Assembly: GCA_943325515.2 (NCBI GenBank)
Contig: CALPPS020000006.1
Span: forward strand, 1-51,285
Direction of reading: 5' to 3'
Length of the DNA: 51,285 bases
Source of the DNA: Flavobacterium psychrophilum
GTDB lineage: Bacteria; Bacteroidota; Bacteroidia; Flavobacteriales; Flavobacteriaceae
In this document: in pieces, positions 24,111 through 33,183 of the stretch
How positions within the stretch are numbered: position 1 is the first letter of the stretch
Layout: every line of letters begins with the position of its first letter
Program-made: the position numbers and the translations under genes
Notes under the pieces: model-generated
The model's input: only the letters and a program-made list of their open reading frames with translations
What the model was told of the DNA's origin: nothing
Databases searched by the model: none

Positions 24111-26945
24111 ATGAAAAAACTTGTTATTAGTACTTTATTTGTAATGCAGGTGTTTTTTGTTTTTGCACAAACCTCTACAGGAATTACAGGTAAAGTAGTT
24201 GATTCAAAAACTCAAAAACCATTACAAAATGTTGTCGCTTCTATTCAAAACACTAATCAAACAACTTTTACAGATGTTGCGGGTGTTTTTATTTTTAAAG
24301 AATTGACAAAAGGCAGTCAATTATTACAAATAAAAAGCGCTGGATATAAAGACCAGTTATTATCTGTAGATATTGAAACTGGAAAAATGTTCGATTTAGG
24401 AGTTATTGTTTTAGAGGAAGACATTAGTTCAGAACAACAATTAAGTTTAATTACTATTACCGAAAATGATTTAGGCGATGACAATAGTGGTTCTGAAAGT
24501 ACTTCGGGATTATTACAAGCTTCCAGAGATGTATTTCAACAAGCCGCAGCCTTCAATTGGGGACAAGCACGTTTTAGAATTAGAGGTTTAGATAATGAAT
24601 ATGGAACCACCATGATCAATGGGGTTACTATGAATAAAATTTATGATGGAAGACCTCAATGGAGTAACTGGGGTGGATTAAATGATGCTACTAGAAACCA
24701 AGAATTCACATCTGGTTCAACTCCTTCTGATTATACATTTGGCGGAATTCTAGGAACACAAGAAATCAATACAAGAGCTTCTATATATAGAAGAGGTTCA
24801 AGAATTTCTTTTTCAGGAACAAATACAAATTATAGTTGGAGAACAATGGCAACTCATGCTTCTGGTATGAATAAAGCAGGTTGGGCATTTGTTGTGTCTG
24901 CTTCCGGGCGTTGGGCTAAAGAAGGATATTTTGAAGGAACAGATTACGATGCTAAAGCCTTATTTGCTAGTGTTGAGAAAAAGTTTAATGATCATCATTC
25001 CTTAAATTTCACTTCTATTTATTCTGAAAACAGTCGTGGAAAGAGTTCTCCAAATACTGACGAAGTTAGAAAGTTAGGCGGAGAATTATACAATTCTTAT
25101 TGGGGTTGGCAAGATGGTAAAAAACGTAACTCTAGAGATAAAACTGTTGACGAACCTATCTTAATGTTAACTCATTATTGGAAAATTTCTGATAAAACTA
25201 ATTTGAATACTAGTGTGACTCATCAATTTGGAAAAATTGGCAATAGTCGTTTAGATTATAATGGTGCTGACAATCCAGACCCAACTTATTACAGAAACTT
25301 ACCAAGTTATTATACATCACAATATGATGCTACAGATTATACTAATTTCTTAGGCGATGATCTAGCAAACGTTTTAGCTGGACAAAATGCTAGAGCTAAT
25401 TTTCTAGCAAACAGACAAATTAACTGGAATTCATTGTATGAAGTAAACCGAGCTAATAATAATGCTGGATTAAGTACTGCTTATATGTTGTATGAAGACA
25501 GAACTGATGATAAAGTTTGGACAGTTAACTCTGTTTTAAATTCACAATTGGCAGACAATATCAATATGAATGCTGGTGCAACATATAGAAGATTGAAGTC
25601 ACACAACTTTGCGAACATCTTGGATTTACTTGGCGGAAACTACTTTCTTGATACGGATAGCTTCCAATCAGGAGATAGAGCTGAGGCAGATTTGAATAAT
25701 CCGCAAAGACAAATCACTCAAGAACAAGTTCTTGCAGGCGATGGCGAATTCTCTTACAACTATAATTTATTGGCTAATACACTTGATGCCTTTACCCAGT
25801 TTAAATTCACGTACAAAAAAATTGATTTCTATCTAGCAGAGTCTTTTACAAGAACAGAATACCAAAGAGAAGGATTATATAAAAACGGTTTATATCCAAC
25901 CAACTCTTTTGGAAAAAGTAAAACATATCTTTATGAAAACTTCGGTTTTAAAGGAGGCCTAACGTATAAAATTACTGGAAAACAATTTCTTGCTGTAAAC
26001 ACCGCTTATATTACAAAAGCACCAACTTTGAGAAATCTTTTCCCAAATGCTCGTTTAAATGATAATGTAGTTGGGGATTTGAAATCTGAAAACATAACTA
26101 GTGGTGATATAAGTTATATTATTAAAGCACCAAAATTCAAATCGAGGCTTACAGCTTACTGGTCCAATATTAAAAATGCTACTGAAACATCTTTTTTCTT
26201 TGGTGAAGGAATTTTTGCTGATGATGGCGGAGATGGCGGAGATGCATTCGTAGCCGAAACAGTAAAAGGAATCGAAAAACAAAATATCGGATTGGAATTA
26301 GGTATGGAATACCAAATTACTTCTACAATTAAATTATCACTTAGTGGGGCTTATGGAGAGTATACATACAATAATAATCCAAACGTTTCGCTCAACAATG
26401 ATAATTTAGCATCTGAAACAAATACTAATCCAGTTACCGATTTCGGAAAGGCTTACTTAAAAGGATACAGACTTTCTGGCGGACCACAAACTGCAGCTTC
26501 TTTCGGAATTGAATACAGAGACCCAAAGTTTTGGTGGATTGGAGCTAATGCGAATTATCTTGCAGATAATTACATAGATGTATCAGGTTTATTGAGAACA
26601 GACAATTTCTTTAGAAATCCTTTGGATCCGGATGGTTTTCCATTCCCGGAAGCTACACAGGAAAGAGCTAAACAGCTATTGAAACAGGAAAAATTTGATG
26701 ACTTCTACCTTGTTAATTTGACTGGAGGAAAGTCTTGGAAAATAAAAAACACTACTTTTGGATTGTTTGCTACCATAAATAATGTTCTTGATGTTGATTA
26801 CAAAACAGGTGGTTTTGAACAAACTAGGAATGCTAATTTTAGAGAAGTAAATCAGGACGTTTCAAGTGGAACTCCAGCTTTTGCACCTAAGTATTTTTAT
26901 GGTTATGGTAGAACGTATTTTTTAAATCTTTATGTTAATTTTTAA
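24111..26945 (+). CDS. TonB-dependent receptor with CarboxypepD_reg-like N-terminus
   Basis: 944 residues. A signal peptide (residues 1-20) is followed by a carboxypeptidase-regulatory-like beta domain (about 22-100: TGITGKVVDSKTQKPLQNVVASIQ, TDVAGVFIFKEL), then a plug (RFRIRGLDNEYGTTMINGVTMNKIYDGR, about 145-175) and a long 22-strand barrel rich in aromatic strand ends, with the last strand ending YFLNLYVNF. It imports a ligand across the outer membrane with TonB energy. No SusD gene is adjacent, so it is not a SusCD glycan system. Two lipoproteins follow, 10 and 8 bp apart. Confidence 0.93.
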   Translation: MKKLVISTLFVMQVFFVFAQTSTGITGKVVDSKTQKPLQNVVASIQNTNQTTFTDVAGVFIFKELTKGSQLLQIKSAGYKDQLLSVDIETGKMFDLGVIVLEEDISSEQQLSLITITENDLGDDNSGSESTSGLLQASRDVFQQAAAFNWGQARFRIRGLDNEYGTTMINGVTMNKIYDGRPQWSNWGGLNDATRNQEFTSGSTPSDYTFGGILGTQEINTRASIYRRGSRISFSGTNTNYSWRTMATHASGMNKAGWAFVVSASGRWAKEGYFEGTDYDAKALFASVEKKFNDHHSLNFTSIYSENSRGKSSPNTDEVRKLGGELYNSYWGWQDGKKRNSRDKTVDEPILMLTHYWKISDKTNLNTSVTHQFGKIGNSRLDYNGADNPDPTYYRNLPSYYTSQYDATDYTNFLGDDLANVLAGQNARANFLANRQINWNSLYEVNRANNNAGLSTAYMLYEDRTDDKVWTVNSVLNSQLADNINMNAGATYRRLKSHNFANILDLLGGNYFLDTDSFQSGDRAEADLNNPQRQITQEQVLAGDGEFSYNYNLLANTLDAFTQFKFTYKKIDFYLAESFTRTEYQREGLYKNGLYPTNSFGKSKTYLYENFGFKGGLTYKITGKQFLAVNTAYITKAPTLRNLFPNARLNDNVVGDLKSENITSGDISYIIKAPKFKSRLTAYWSNIKNATETSFFFGEGIFADDGGDGGDAFVAETVKGIEKQNIGLELGMEYQITSTIKLSLSGAYGEYTYNNNPNVSLNNDNLASETNTNPVTDFGKAYLKGYRLSGGPQTAASFGIEYRDPKFWWIGANANYLADNYIDVSGLLRTDNFFRNPLDPDGFPFPEATQERAKQLLKQEKFDDFYLVNLTGGKSWKIKNTTFGLFATINNVLDVDYKTGGFEQTRNANFREVNQDVSSGTPAFAPKYFYGYGRTYFLNLYVNF

Positions 26946-26955
26946 TATTGCAGCT

Positions 26956-27570
26956 ATGAAAAGAAATAAAATTTTATTGATAATGGGATTAATCACATTT
27001 TTATCATTGTCTGGATGTTCTCCAGAAGGTGATATTAAAACACCTTATTTAAGACCCATGATTTTCATGGAAGATTTTTCTGTTGGGGCAAAAGACAATA
27101 TTACTTTGGCTACACCGAATTGGGAGAATATAGCTGAAGTTGGAACGGCTAAATGGAAAGCACAAGTATACAATGGCAATGCATATGCTGAATTCACTTC
27201 ATACCAATCAGGTAATTTGACAAATATTGGTTGGTTAGTCTCCCCAAAAATTAATATGGATGCTCAGGAAGGCGAAAAATTGGAATTTATTACTTCTCAA
27301 AGTTATGTAAGCGACTCGGCCAATTCGCTTGAAGTTTTAATTGCTACTGATTATGATGGCACCAATTTAACTACAGCAAACTGGCAACCAGCTGGAGCTA
27401 TACTACCATCAACGAGCTCTGCTTATTTCCTTTTCATTAAATCGGGTTTAATTGATTTGTCTGGTTATACAGGAAACATCAATATCGCATTTAAGGTAAA
27501 AGGTTCAGGAACAAATCCAGCTTTAGATGGAGGTTATCAAATTGACAACATTAGAATTTATAACAATTAA
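26956..27570 (+). CDS. Surface lipoprotein with choice-of-anchor J-like domain
   Basis: 204 residues from the ATG at 26956; an upstream start inside the receptor gene would spoil the lipoprotein signal. The signal has a lipobox LSLSGCS (Cys near residue 22). The domain (about residues 30-204) has FMEDFSVGAKDN, GWLVSPKINMDAQEGE and GGYQIDNIRIY, the pattern of choice-of-anchor J (jelly-roll) domains found on secreted Bacteroidetes proteins. It lies 10 bp after the receptor and may be its cell-surface partner. Confidence 0.82.
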   Translation: MKRNKILLIMGLITFLSLSGCSPEGDIKTPYLRPMIFMEDFSVGAKDNITLATPNWENIAEVGTAKWKAQVYNGNAYAEFTSYQSGNLTNIGWLVSPKINMDAQEGEKLEFITSQSYVSDSANSLEVLIATDYDGTNLTTANWQPAGAILPSTSSAYFLFIKSGLIDLSGYTGNINIAFKVKGSGTNPALDGGYQIDNIRIYNN

Positions 27571-27578
27571 ATAGTATT

Positions 27579-28991
27579 ATGAAAAATATATTTTTAAAAT
27601 CGGGTTTACTATCGCTGTTTGTCTTAGGACTTTTTTCTAGCTGTGCATCAGACGATCACTACACTGTTCCGGAAAATACTTTGACTACTTATGAGTTAAC
27701 GACTACCACTACAGTAGCAGTTGTAAAAACTGCAGCACCTATAGTAGATGATACACCACCCTCATTAACCCCACCAATTGAATATACAACTGATGACGTT
27801 ATTGAAGCCTATGTAACTTCGAGTGATGCACAAGGGACTTTTTATAAATCAATTTCATTTCAAACTATTCCAACTGATGGATCAAACCCAATTGGATTTA
27901 GTGTGCCTGTTAATGCAACTACCTTATTTGGAGAAGGATTTACACCAGGAAGAAAGGTTTATATCAAATTGAAGGGATTATACATAGGGATAGTTTACGG
28001 TTCATTACAAATAGGTTCCTTATATGAAGGAACTATTGGTAGAATATCCGAATTTGAATATAAAGACCATTTATTTCCATCATCAACTGTAAAGCCTGAA
28101 AGCGCAATGTTAAGAACATTGACGTTAGCTCAAGCTTACACTGATGCTAATCAAAATACTTTGGTTGATGTTGATGGTGTTGAGTTTTCTGACAGTTCAA
28201 TAAACAGAACATACTATGATGTTGATTCAGGTGGAGGAGCAACAAACCATATGCTAACATCTACAGCTGGTGGTATTGAACGCATTATCCGTTTTAGTAG
28301 TTTTGCACCTTTCACAGGCAAAACTGTTCCAACAGGAAGTGGTAAAGTTAGAGGTGTTTTAACAAAATACCAAAGTGATTTTCAATTCATTGTTAGATAT
28401 GAGAGTGACATTCAATTAACGTTGCCTCGTTTTGACGCCGCTCCAGCTGTTGGAGGAACTGCTATGGTTTATGGAGGAACACTGAATGAGCCATTTACTT
28501 CGTACACAACAACTAATCAATCGGTTTTCCCTAAATATATCAATGATCCTGTGATAGGCAGCAGAGTATGGCAGCTTAAAACTTTCAGTGGTAATAAATA
28601 TATTGAGATGAGCTCTTTTAATGGTTCTGGAAACCCTGGAGTTCCAGCTAAAACATTGTTCCTTGTGCCGGTAGATTTTACCACTGCAAATACATTTACT
28701 TTTAAAAAGGAAATCAGATATAATTCAGGAGGTATAGCTTTAAAAGTTTATTATGTAACCGCAGCTAATTATACATTAGGAACACAGGTTAACATGAGTA
28801 ATTTTGTAGATATTACAACAAGCTTTAATATTAGCTATCCGGGAATTGGGTCTTCAGAAAACAGTTTCAGTTCACCTGGGACTTATAACATTCCTTCAGG
28901 TTTGACGGGTAATGGATATTTTGTTTTTGAATATATTGGAACAGATACAATTACAACGACCGTTCAAATAGATGATATTGTAATAAACTAA
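27579..28991 (+). CDS. DUF5689 surface lipoprotein
   Basis: 470 residues. The signal peptide has a lipobox LFSSCAS (Cys near residue 23). A Thr/Pro-rich linker follows, then a DUF5689 domain (about residues 55-280; YVTSSDAQGTFYKSISFQ, NATTLFGEGFTPGRKVYIKLKGLYIG) and a C-terminal jelly-roll (about 290-470; GTLNEPFTSYTTTNQ ... VQIDDIVIN). DUF5689 proteins accompany TonB receptors of this kind in Flavobacteriia. With the EEP nuclease opposite, the set resembles a surface system for nucleic acid or phosphoester substrates; that is inference. Confidence 0.87.
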   Translation: MKNIFLKSGLLSLFVLGLFSSCASDDHYTVPENTLTTYELTTTTTVAVVKTAAPIVDDTPPSLTPPIEYTTDDVIEAYVTSSDAQGTFYKSISFQTIPTDGSNPIGFSVPVNATTLFGEGFTPGRKVYIKLKGLYIGIVYGSLQIGSLYEGTIGRISEFEYKDHLFPSSTVKPESAMLRTLTLAQAYTDANQNTLVDVDGVEFSDSSINRTYYDVDSGGGATNHMLTSTAGGIERIIRFSSFAPFTGKTVPTGSGKVRGVLTKYQSDFQFIVRYESDIQLTLPRFDAAPAVGGTAMVYGGTLNEPFTSYTTTNQSVFPKYINDPVIGSRVWQLKTFSGNKYIEMSSFNGSGNPGVPAKTLFLVPVDFTTANTFTFKKEIRYNSGGIALKVYYVTAANYTLGTQVNMSNFVDITTSFNISYPGIGSSENSFSSPGTYNIPSGLTGNGYFVFEYIGTDTITTTVQIDDIVIN

Positions 28992-29014
28992 TTATAATAG
29001 CATTAATTCTAATT

Positions 29015-29041
29015 AAGCCATCTATAAGATGGCTTTTTTTA
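29015..29041 (+). terminator. Terminator of the TonB receptor operon
   Basis: AAGCCATCT and AGATGGCTT form a perfect 9-bp stem with a 3-nt loop, followed by a T run, 24 bp after the DUF5689 stop. Confidence 0.92.
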
Positions 29042-29085
29042 TGATAAGAATTCACTATTTTTAGCCTTTAAAAAATCATCAAAAC

Positions 29086-30990
29086 ATGAAAAAATTATTT
29101 TTTATAATCGTTAGTAGTATGAGTATAACTGCATCAGCTCAAGAAGTACTTTCACCCGAGACTCTTTGGAAACTTAATAGGGTAACAGCATTGGGTATTT
29201 CAAAAGATAAAAAATCGGTAGTTTATAAAGTAAGTACTCCAGTTATGGAAGAAAATAAATCGAATAGCAAATTTTTTACTATTCCTATAACAGGAGGAAT
29301 GCCAACTGAATTGAAGGATACCAAAGAAATATTGGCAGACAAAAATAGCTCTCCTGACGGTAAATACATTCTTTCCACTCAAGAAGTAAAAACAGAAAAT
29401 GTTTTAGGCAAAGATTTTTATCCCGATTTACAAAAAGCTGATGCACAAGTTTATAATGGTTTAGACTATCGTCATTGGGACACATGGAATAACGGAACTC
29501 ATAACCATGTTTTCTATGCCGAGAATAAAGATAAAGCTACCCCTATAGACATTATGAAAGACGAACCATTTGATAGTCCGCAAAAGCCTTTCGGTGGTGA
29601 TGAAGATTATATTTGGTCTCCTTCTGGTCAAAGCATTATCTATGTTTGTAAAAAGAAATTTGGAACAGCTTATGCTATTTCTACCAATACCAATTTATAT
29701 GAATATAACATATATACACAAACCACCAAAAATCTAACCGAAGACAATTTAGGTTACGATACTAATCCTGTCTTTTCACCAAAAGGAGAATTGACATGGC
29801 TACAAATGAAACGCGATGGTTACGAAGCCGATAAAAACGATATCATCGTTCGTTTTAACGGAGCTTCAAATATAAATCTTACCGCAAAGTGGGATGGCTC
29901 GGTAGAAAGTTTTAAATGGAGTCCTGATGGTGCTAAACTATATTTTTTAGCCGCCGTTGATGGAACCCAACAACTATTTGAAATAGCTTATCTCCCATTG
30001 GCCAAAAAAGCAAGCGAAGTTAAACAAATTACTTTTGGAGACTTCGACGTGCATGATATTGTAGATGTTTCAGGCGAAAATTTCATTTTGACCAGAACCG
30101 ATATGAACCATGCTTTGGAAATTTATTCTTACAACACTAAGAAAAAAACTTGGTTACAACTCACTAAAACCAATGATGAAACCTATGCTAAATTAGCTTT
30201 ACCAAAATTCGAAAGACGTTATGTATCCACTACCGATAATAAGAAAATGTTAGTTTGGGTGATTCTACCGCCAAATTTTGATAAAACCAAAAAGTACCCA
30301 ACGCTATTGTATTGCCAAGGTGGGCCACAATCACCATTGACACAATTCTATTCCTTTCGTTGGAATTTCTCGCTCATGGCATCTCAAGGTTATATCGTAG
30401 TAGCGCCTAACAGAAGAGGAATGTATGGACACGGTCAAGCTTGGAACGAACAAATCTCAAAAGATTGGGGTGGACAAGTAATGGATGATTACCTCTCAGC
30501 CATTGATGATGTGTCCAAAGAAAGTTATGTTGACAAATCTCGTTTAGGTTGCATAGGGGCAAGTTATGGTGGCTATTCCGTGTTTTATTTAGCTGGAATT
30601 CACAACAACCGTTTCAAAACATTTATTGCACACGACGGCGTTTTCAATACACAAAGTATGTTTGGCACTACCGAAGAAGTATTTTTTAACAATTGGGATT
30701 TTGGCGGTGCTTATTGGGAAAAAGACAATGCAGTAGCACAAAAATCATACACCACTTTCAACCCAATCAATTTTGTAGACAAATGGAACAAACCAATCCT
30801 AATCATTCAAGGCGGATTAGACTTTCGTGTGCCAATAGGGCAAGCGCAAGAAGCTTTTCAAGCGGCACAATTGCGAGGTATAAAAAGCCGTTTGCTCTAC
30901 TTTCCTGAGGAAAACCACTGGGTATTAAAACCACAAAATGGTTTAGTATGGCAGCGTGAATTTTATAAATGGTTGAAGGAAACGTTGTAA
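29086..30990 (+). CDS. S9 family (prolyl oligopeptidase-type) serine peptidase
   Basis: 634 residues. A signal peptide (MKKLFFIIVSSMSITASAQ) is followed by a WD40-like beta-propeller (about residues 25-370) and an alpha/beta hydrolase domain. The catalytic triad can be placed: Ser493 in GASYGGYS, Asp579 in GGLDFRVP, His611 in EENHW. Such exported S9 peptidases (acylaminoacyl/dipeptidyl type) cleave short peptides in the periplasm. The last 60 bp of the gene recur beyond the toxin-antitoxin pair downstream (31672-31731), implying an insertion at its 3' end. Confidence 0.93.
   Translation: MKKLFFIIVSSMSITASAQEVLSPETLWKLNRVTALGISKDKKSVVYKVSTPVMEENKSNSKFFTIPITGGMPTELKDTKEILADKNSSPDGKYILSTQEVKTENVLGKDFYPDLQKADAQVYNGLDYRHWDTWNNGTHNHVFYAENKDKATPIDIMKDEPFDSPQKPFGGDEDYIWSPSGQSIIYVCKKKFGTAYAISTNTNLYEYNIYTQTTKNLTEDNLGYDTNPVFSPKGELTWLQMKRDGYEADKNDIIVRFNGASNINLTAKWDGSVESFKWSPDGAKLYFLAAVDGTQQLFEIAYLPLAKKASEVKQITFGDFDVHDIVDVSGENFILTRTDMNHALEIYSYNTKKKTWLQLTKTNDETYAKLALPKFERRYVSTTDNKKMLVWVILPPNFDKTKKYPTLLYCQGGPQSPLTQFYSFRWNFSLMASQGYIVVAPNRRGMYGHGQAWNEQISKDWGGQVMDDYLSAIDDVSKESYVDKSRLGCIGASYGGYSVFYLAGIHNNRFKTFIAHDGVFNTQSMFGTTEEVFFNNWDFGGAYWEKDNAVAQKSYTTFNPINFVDKWNKPILIIQGGLDFRVPIGQAQEAFQAAQLRGIKSRLLYFPEENHWVLKPQNGLVWQREFYKWLKETL
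30931..30990 (+). repeat. Copy 1 of a 60-bp direct repeat (S9 peptidase 3' end)
   Basis: Identical to 31672-31731 at 58 of 60 positions by eye, including the TAA stop codon. The pair brackets the mntA-hepT genes. After this copy the sequence continues into the promoter of mntA. Confidence 0.95.
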
Positions 30991-31015
30991 CAAGTAACTT
31001 TTTTAAGTATTTTTG
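30984..31015 (+). promoter_or_regulatory. Promoter of the mntA-hepT pair
   Basis: GTTG (30984-30987) and TATTTTTG (31008-31015) are 20 bp apart, fitting the TTTG / TAnnTTTG pattern. The -33 element lies inside the repeated S9 3' end, so copy 1 of the repeat supplies part of the promoter. Confidence 0.5.
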
Positions 31016-31033
31016 ACTAAAATACTATACAAA

Positions 31034-31327
31034 ATGAGTCTTAACAGCAATCAAATAGAAACAATTAAGATTTTTTTTTCAAAACAACCCGTTTTGAAAG
31101 CTTATCTTTTTGGTTCTTACAGTAAAGATTTAGAAAACGAAAATAGTGATATTGATTTATTAGTAGAACTAGATTATAATCAACCAATAGGATTGGAATT
31201 TATACAAATGAAGTTAGACTTACAAGAATTGCTTTCTAAAAAAGTGGATTTAGTTTCTGCTAGAGGTTTGTCAAAATATATTAAACCTATTTTGGATAAC
31301 GAAAAAAAACTAATTTATGCAAGATAG
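31034..31327 (+). CDS. mntA: MntA-type nucleotidyltransferase antitoxin
   Basis: 97 residues from the ATG at 31034; a TTG further upstream overlaps the promoter and is unlikely. The MNT signature GSX10DXD is intact: Gly27, Ser28, Asp39, Asp41. Known MntA proteins neutralise HepT by adding AMP units to a tyrosine near the HEPN active site. The gene overlaps hepT by 11 bp, the usual order of HEPN-MNT modules. Confidence 0.92.
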   Translation: MSLNSNQIETIKIFFSKQPVLKAYLFGSYSKDLENENSDIDLLVELDYNQPIGLEFIQMKLDLQELLSKKVDLVSARGLSKYIKPILDNEKKLIYAR

Positions 31328-31667
31328 ATTAGGTGATAAAGTACGATTGCTCCACGTTATAGATGCTATAAATGAAATAGAAAACTATTTGCAAGATGTA
31401 GATTTAGAACATTTTACAAAACACTCCATGATGTTTAATGCAACATTACGTCAACTCGAAGTTATAGGCGAAGCAAGTAATAGATTATCAGAAAAACTGA
31501 TTTTGAATAATCCTGAAATTCCTTGGGCAAGAATCATTGGTTTACGCAATTTAGTTATTCATGAATATTTTGGAATTGATGATTTAACAATTTGGAATGT
31601 AATCAAAATTAATTTACCCGATTTAAAAGTAAAGGTTGCAGCAATTTTAGAGAAAAATGAGTTTTAA
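31317..31667 (+). CDS. hepT: HepT-type HEPN toxin
   Basis: 116 residues, helical, DUF86 family. The HEPN catalytic motif RX4HXY is complete: Arg77, His82, Tyr84 (RNLVIHEY). HEPN toxins of this kind cleave RNA; Tyr84 is the residue that MntA AMPylates in studied pairs. All active residues are present in both genes, so the system looks functional. The 60-bp copy of the S9 3' end starts 4 bp after its stop. Confidence 0.92.
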   Translation: MQDRLGDKVRLLHVIDAINEIENYLQDVDLEHFTKHSMMFNATLRQLEVIGEASNRLSEKLILNNPEIPWARIIGLRNLVIHEYFGIDDLTIWNVIKINLPDLKVKVAAILEKNEF

Positions 31668-31671
31668 ATAT

Positions 31672-31731
31672 CCTCAAAATGGCTTAGTATGGCAGCGTGA
31701 ATTTTATAAATGGTTGAAGGAAACGTTGTAA
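31672..31731 (+). repeat. Copy 2 of the 60-bp direct repeat (orphan S9 3' end)
   Basis: 58 of 60 bases match the last 60 bp of the S9 peptidase gene, in the same reading direction, with the stop codon at 31729-31731. It has no gene of its own. Nine bases later stands a strong terminator, so this copy probably marks the original end of the peptidase gene. Confidence 0.95.
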
Positions 31732-31739
31732 TGATAGAA

Positions 31740-31767
31740 AAAGCCCAACTTGTTAAAGTTGGGCTTT
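31740..31767 (+). terminator. Terminator after the repeat (ancestral S9 terminator)
   Basis: AAAGCCCAACTT and AAGTTGGGCTTT make a perfect 12-bp stem with a 4-nt loop. It now follows the mntA-hepT pair and its repeat copy. Confidence 0.92.
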
Positions 31768-31845
31768 CAATTTATTCCGAAACTACGGGACATTTATACG
31801 CTATTCACTACAATCGGGGCTAATTAGTAAATGTCTTTTGTAAAG

Positions 31846-33132
31846 TTATCGTTTAAAAATATCTTTAAACTGATATAACAATCTTTCCAACAATCTCAAA
31901 TCTTCGGTTACAATATCAGCAGTTCCGCTCATTTCTTGTTGGAAAATAATTTGTTTTTTATAAGATGTTTTTAATCCATTTGGCAATGAAACATCAATCA
32001 ATAGATTACCATCTTTATCAGGAGTTAGCGAAATCGCTTTTATAATGCCCGTTACTATGCCAAATTCTCTATCAGGATAATTAGCCAATCTAATATTTAC
32101 TGTTTGCCCAATTTTTACTTTACCCGAATTTTGTGCTTGAGCTTTTACTTTACCTATATATCCACTTTCATTTGTTGGAATTACAGCAAATACATTATCT
32201 CCAGCATTTACGGTTTGATTTGCTGCCCAAAGTTGTAAATAAGATACTTTACCATCAATTGAAGAAAGTAGAACATAATTCAACTCCCAATCTTTTATCG
32301 CTTTTTTCAATTGATAAAAAGATTGAATGACATTGCGTTCTAGGTTTACATTTTCTTTATTTTCGTTTATTTGATTGGTTTTACTGTTTTTTTTGAGCTC
32401 GTTTAAAGAAGACTTTAAACTAGAAATAGAACTTAAAACTCCTTTGTAATTCTTTTGAGATTGTAGATAAATTAATCGTTGTTTTTCTATTTCTTGAGTT
32501 GCAATAATTCCTTTTTTGTACAATGTTTCATAACGGTCTAAATCAATTTTTTGGAGTGCTAATTCACTTTGATTAATGTCTTTTTGTGACTCTAATAAAT
32601 TTAATCGTTCCTGTAGTTGTGTGGCTTCATAATTTTGAGCAAATCCTTCAACTTTATAAGGTTGCAGTTTTGTATTCAAATCATCTGCTATACTTTCTTT
32701 TTGAAAAAGGGCAAATAAACTTTCTATTTCTCCCAATTGAGACGATTTTAATTTCTCAAAAGGAAATTTATTTTTGTCAATATTGATAGTATCTACAATG
32801 CTTTTCAATAAAAAAACGTCATTATAATTTGCTGAATTCTCAATAACGGCAAGCGGTGTATTTTTTAGAATAGTTTCTCTGTCATTTACTAAAATAACTT
32901 CAATTTTCCCCGTTATTTTTGCAACTAATTTCTCGGGCGGAATAGTGGTTGTAATTACTATTTGAGTACTAATTACATCAGGATATTTAACCAACCACGA
33001 CACAAAAAACAGAGATACTAAGATTAATAAAACCACAACTGAACCCCATCGGATTAACCAATGTGGTACTCGTGTCAGGATTTCTTGTACTTCCTCACTT
33101 CGTAATTCAAATGTTTTATTTTTATCTTCCAT
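31846..33132 (-). CDS. HlyD-type membrane fusion protein of the RiPP exporter
   Basis: 428 residues. A single membrane helix (about residues 26-50, LIRWGSVVVLLILVSLFFVSWLV) anchors it in the inner membrane. The biotinyl-lipoyl halves (about 65-95 and 285-310), a long coiled coil (about 130-275) and a beta-barrel domain are in HlyD order. It should form the periplasmic adaptor for the C39 ABC exporter encoded 51 bp upstream. The last gene of the cluster. No clear terminator follows. Confidence 0.88.
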   Translation of the reverse strand: MEDKNKTFELRSEEVQEILTRVPHWLIRWGSVVVLLILVSLFFVSWLVKYPDVISTQIVITTTIPPEKLVAKITGKIEVILVNDRETILKNTPLAVIENSANYNDVFLLKSIVDTINIDKNKFPFEKLKSSQLGEIESLFALFQKESIADDLNTKLQPYKVEGFAQNYEATQLQERLNLLESQKDINQSELALQKIDLDRYETLYKKGIIATQEIEKQRLIYLQSQKNYKGVLSSISSLKSSLNELKKNSKTNQINENKENVNLERNVIQSFYQLKKAIKDWELNYVLLSSIDGKVSYLQLWAANQTVNAGDNVFAVIPTNESGYIGKVKAQAQNSGKVKIGQTVNIRLANYPDREFGIVTGIIKAISLTPDKDGNLLIDVSLPNGLKTSYKKQIIFQQEMSGTADIVTEDLRLLERLLYQFKDIFKR

Positions 33133-33141
33133 TTTATGTCA

Positions 33142-33161
33142 CACTGAGCGCAGTCGAAGTG
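33142..33161. repeat. Palindromic repeat, family 2, intergenic copy
   Basis: CACTGAGCGCAGTCGAAGTG, an imperfect palindrome in the gap between exporter and HlyD genes. A related sequence lies inside the exporter gene at 33741. Confidence 0.8.
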
Positions 33162-33183
33162 CTCTTTTACAAATTATTCAATC

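Noticed and set aside
31013..31036. TTG at 31013 as the mntA start
   Set aside because: It overlaps the -7 promoter box; the ATG at 31034 gives a normal MNT length and N-terminus.
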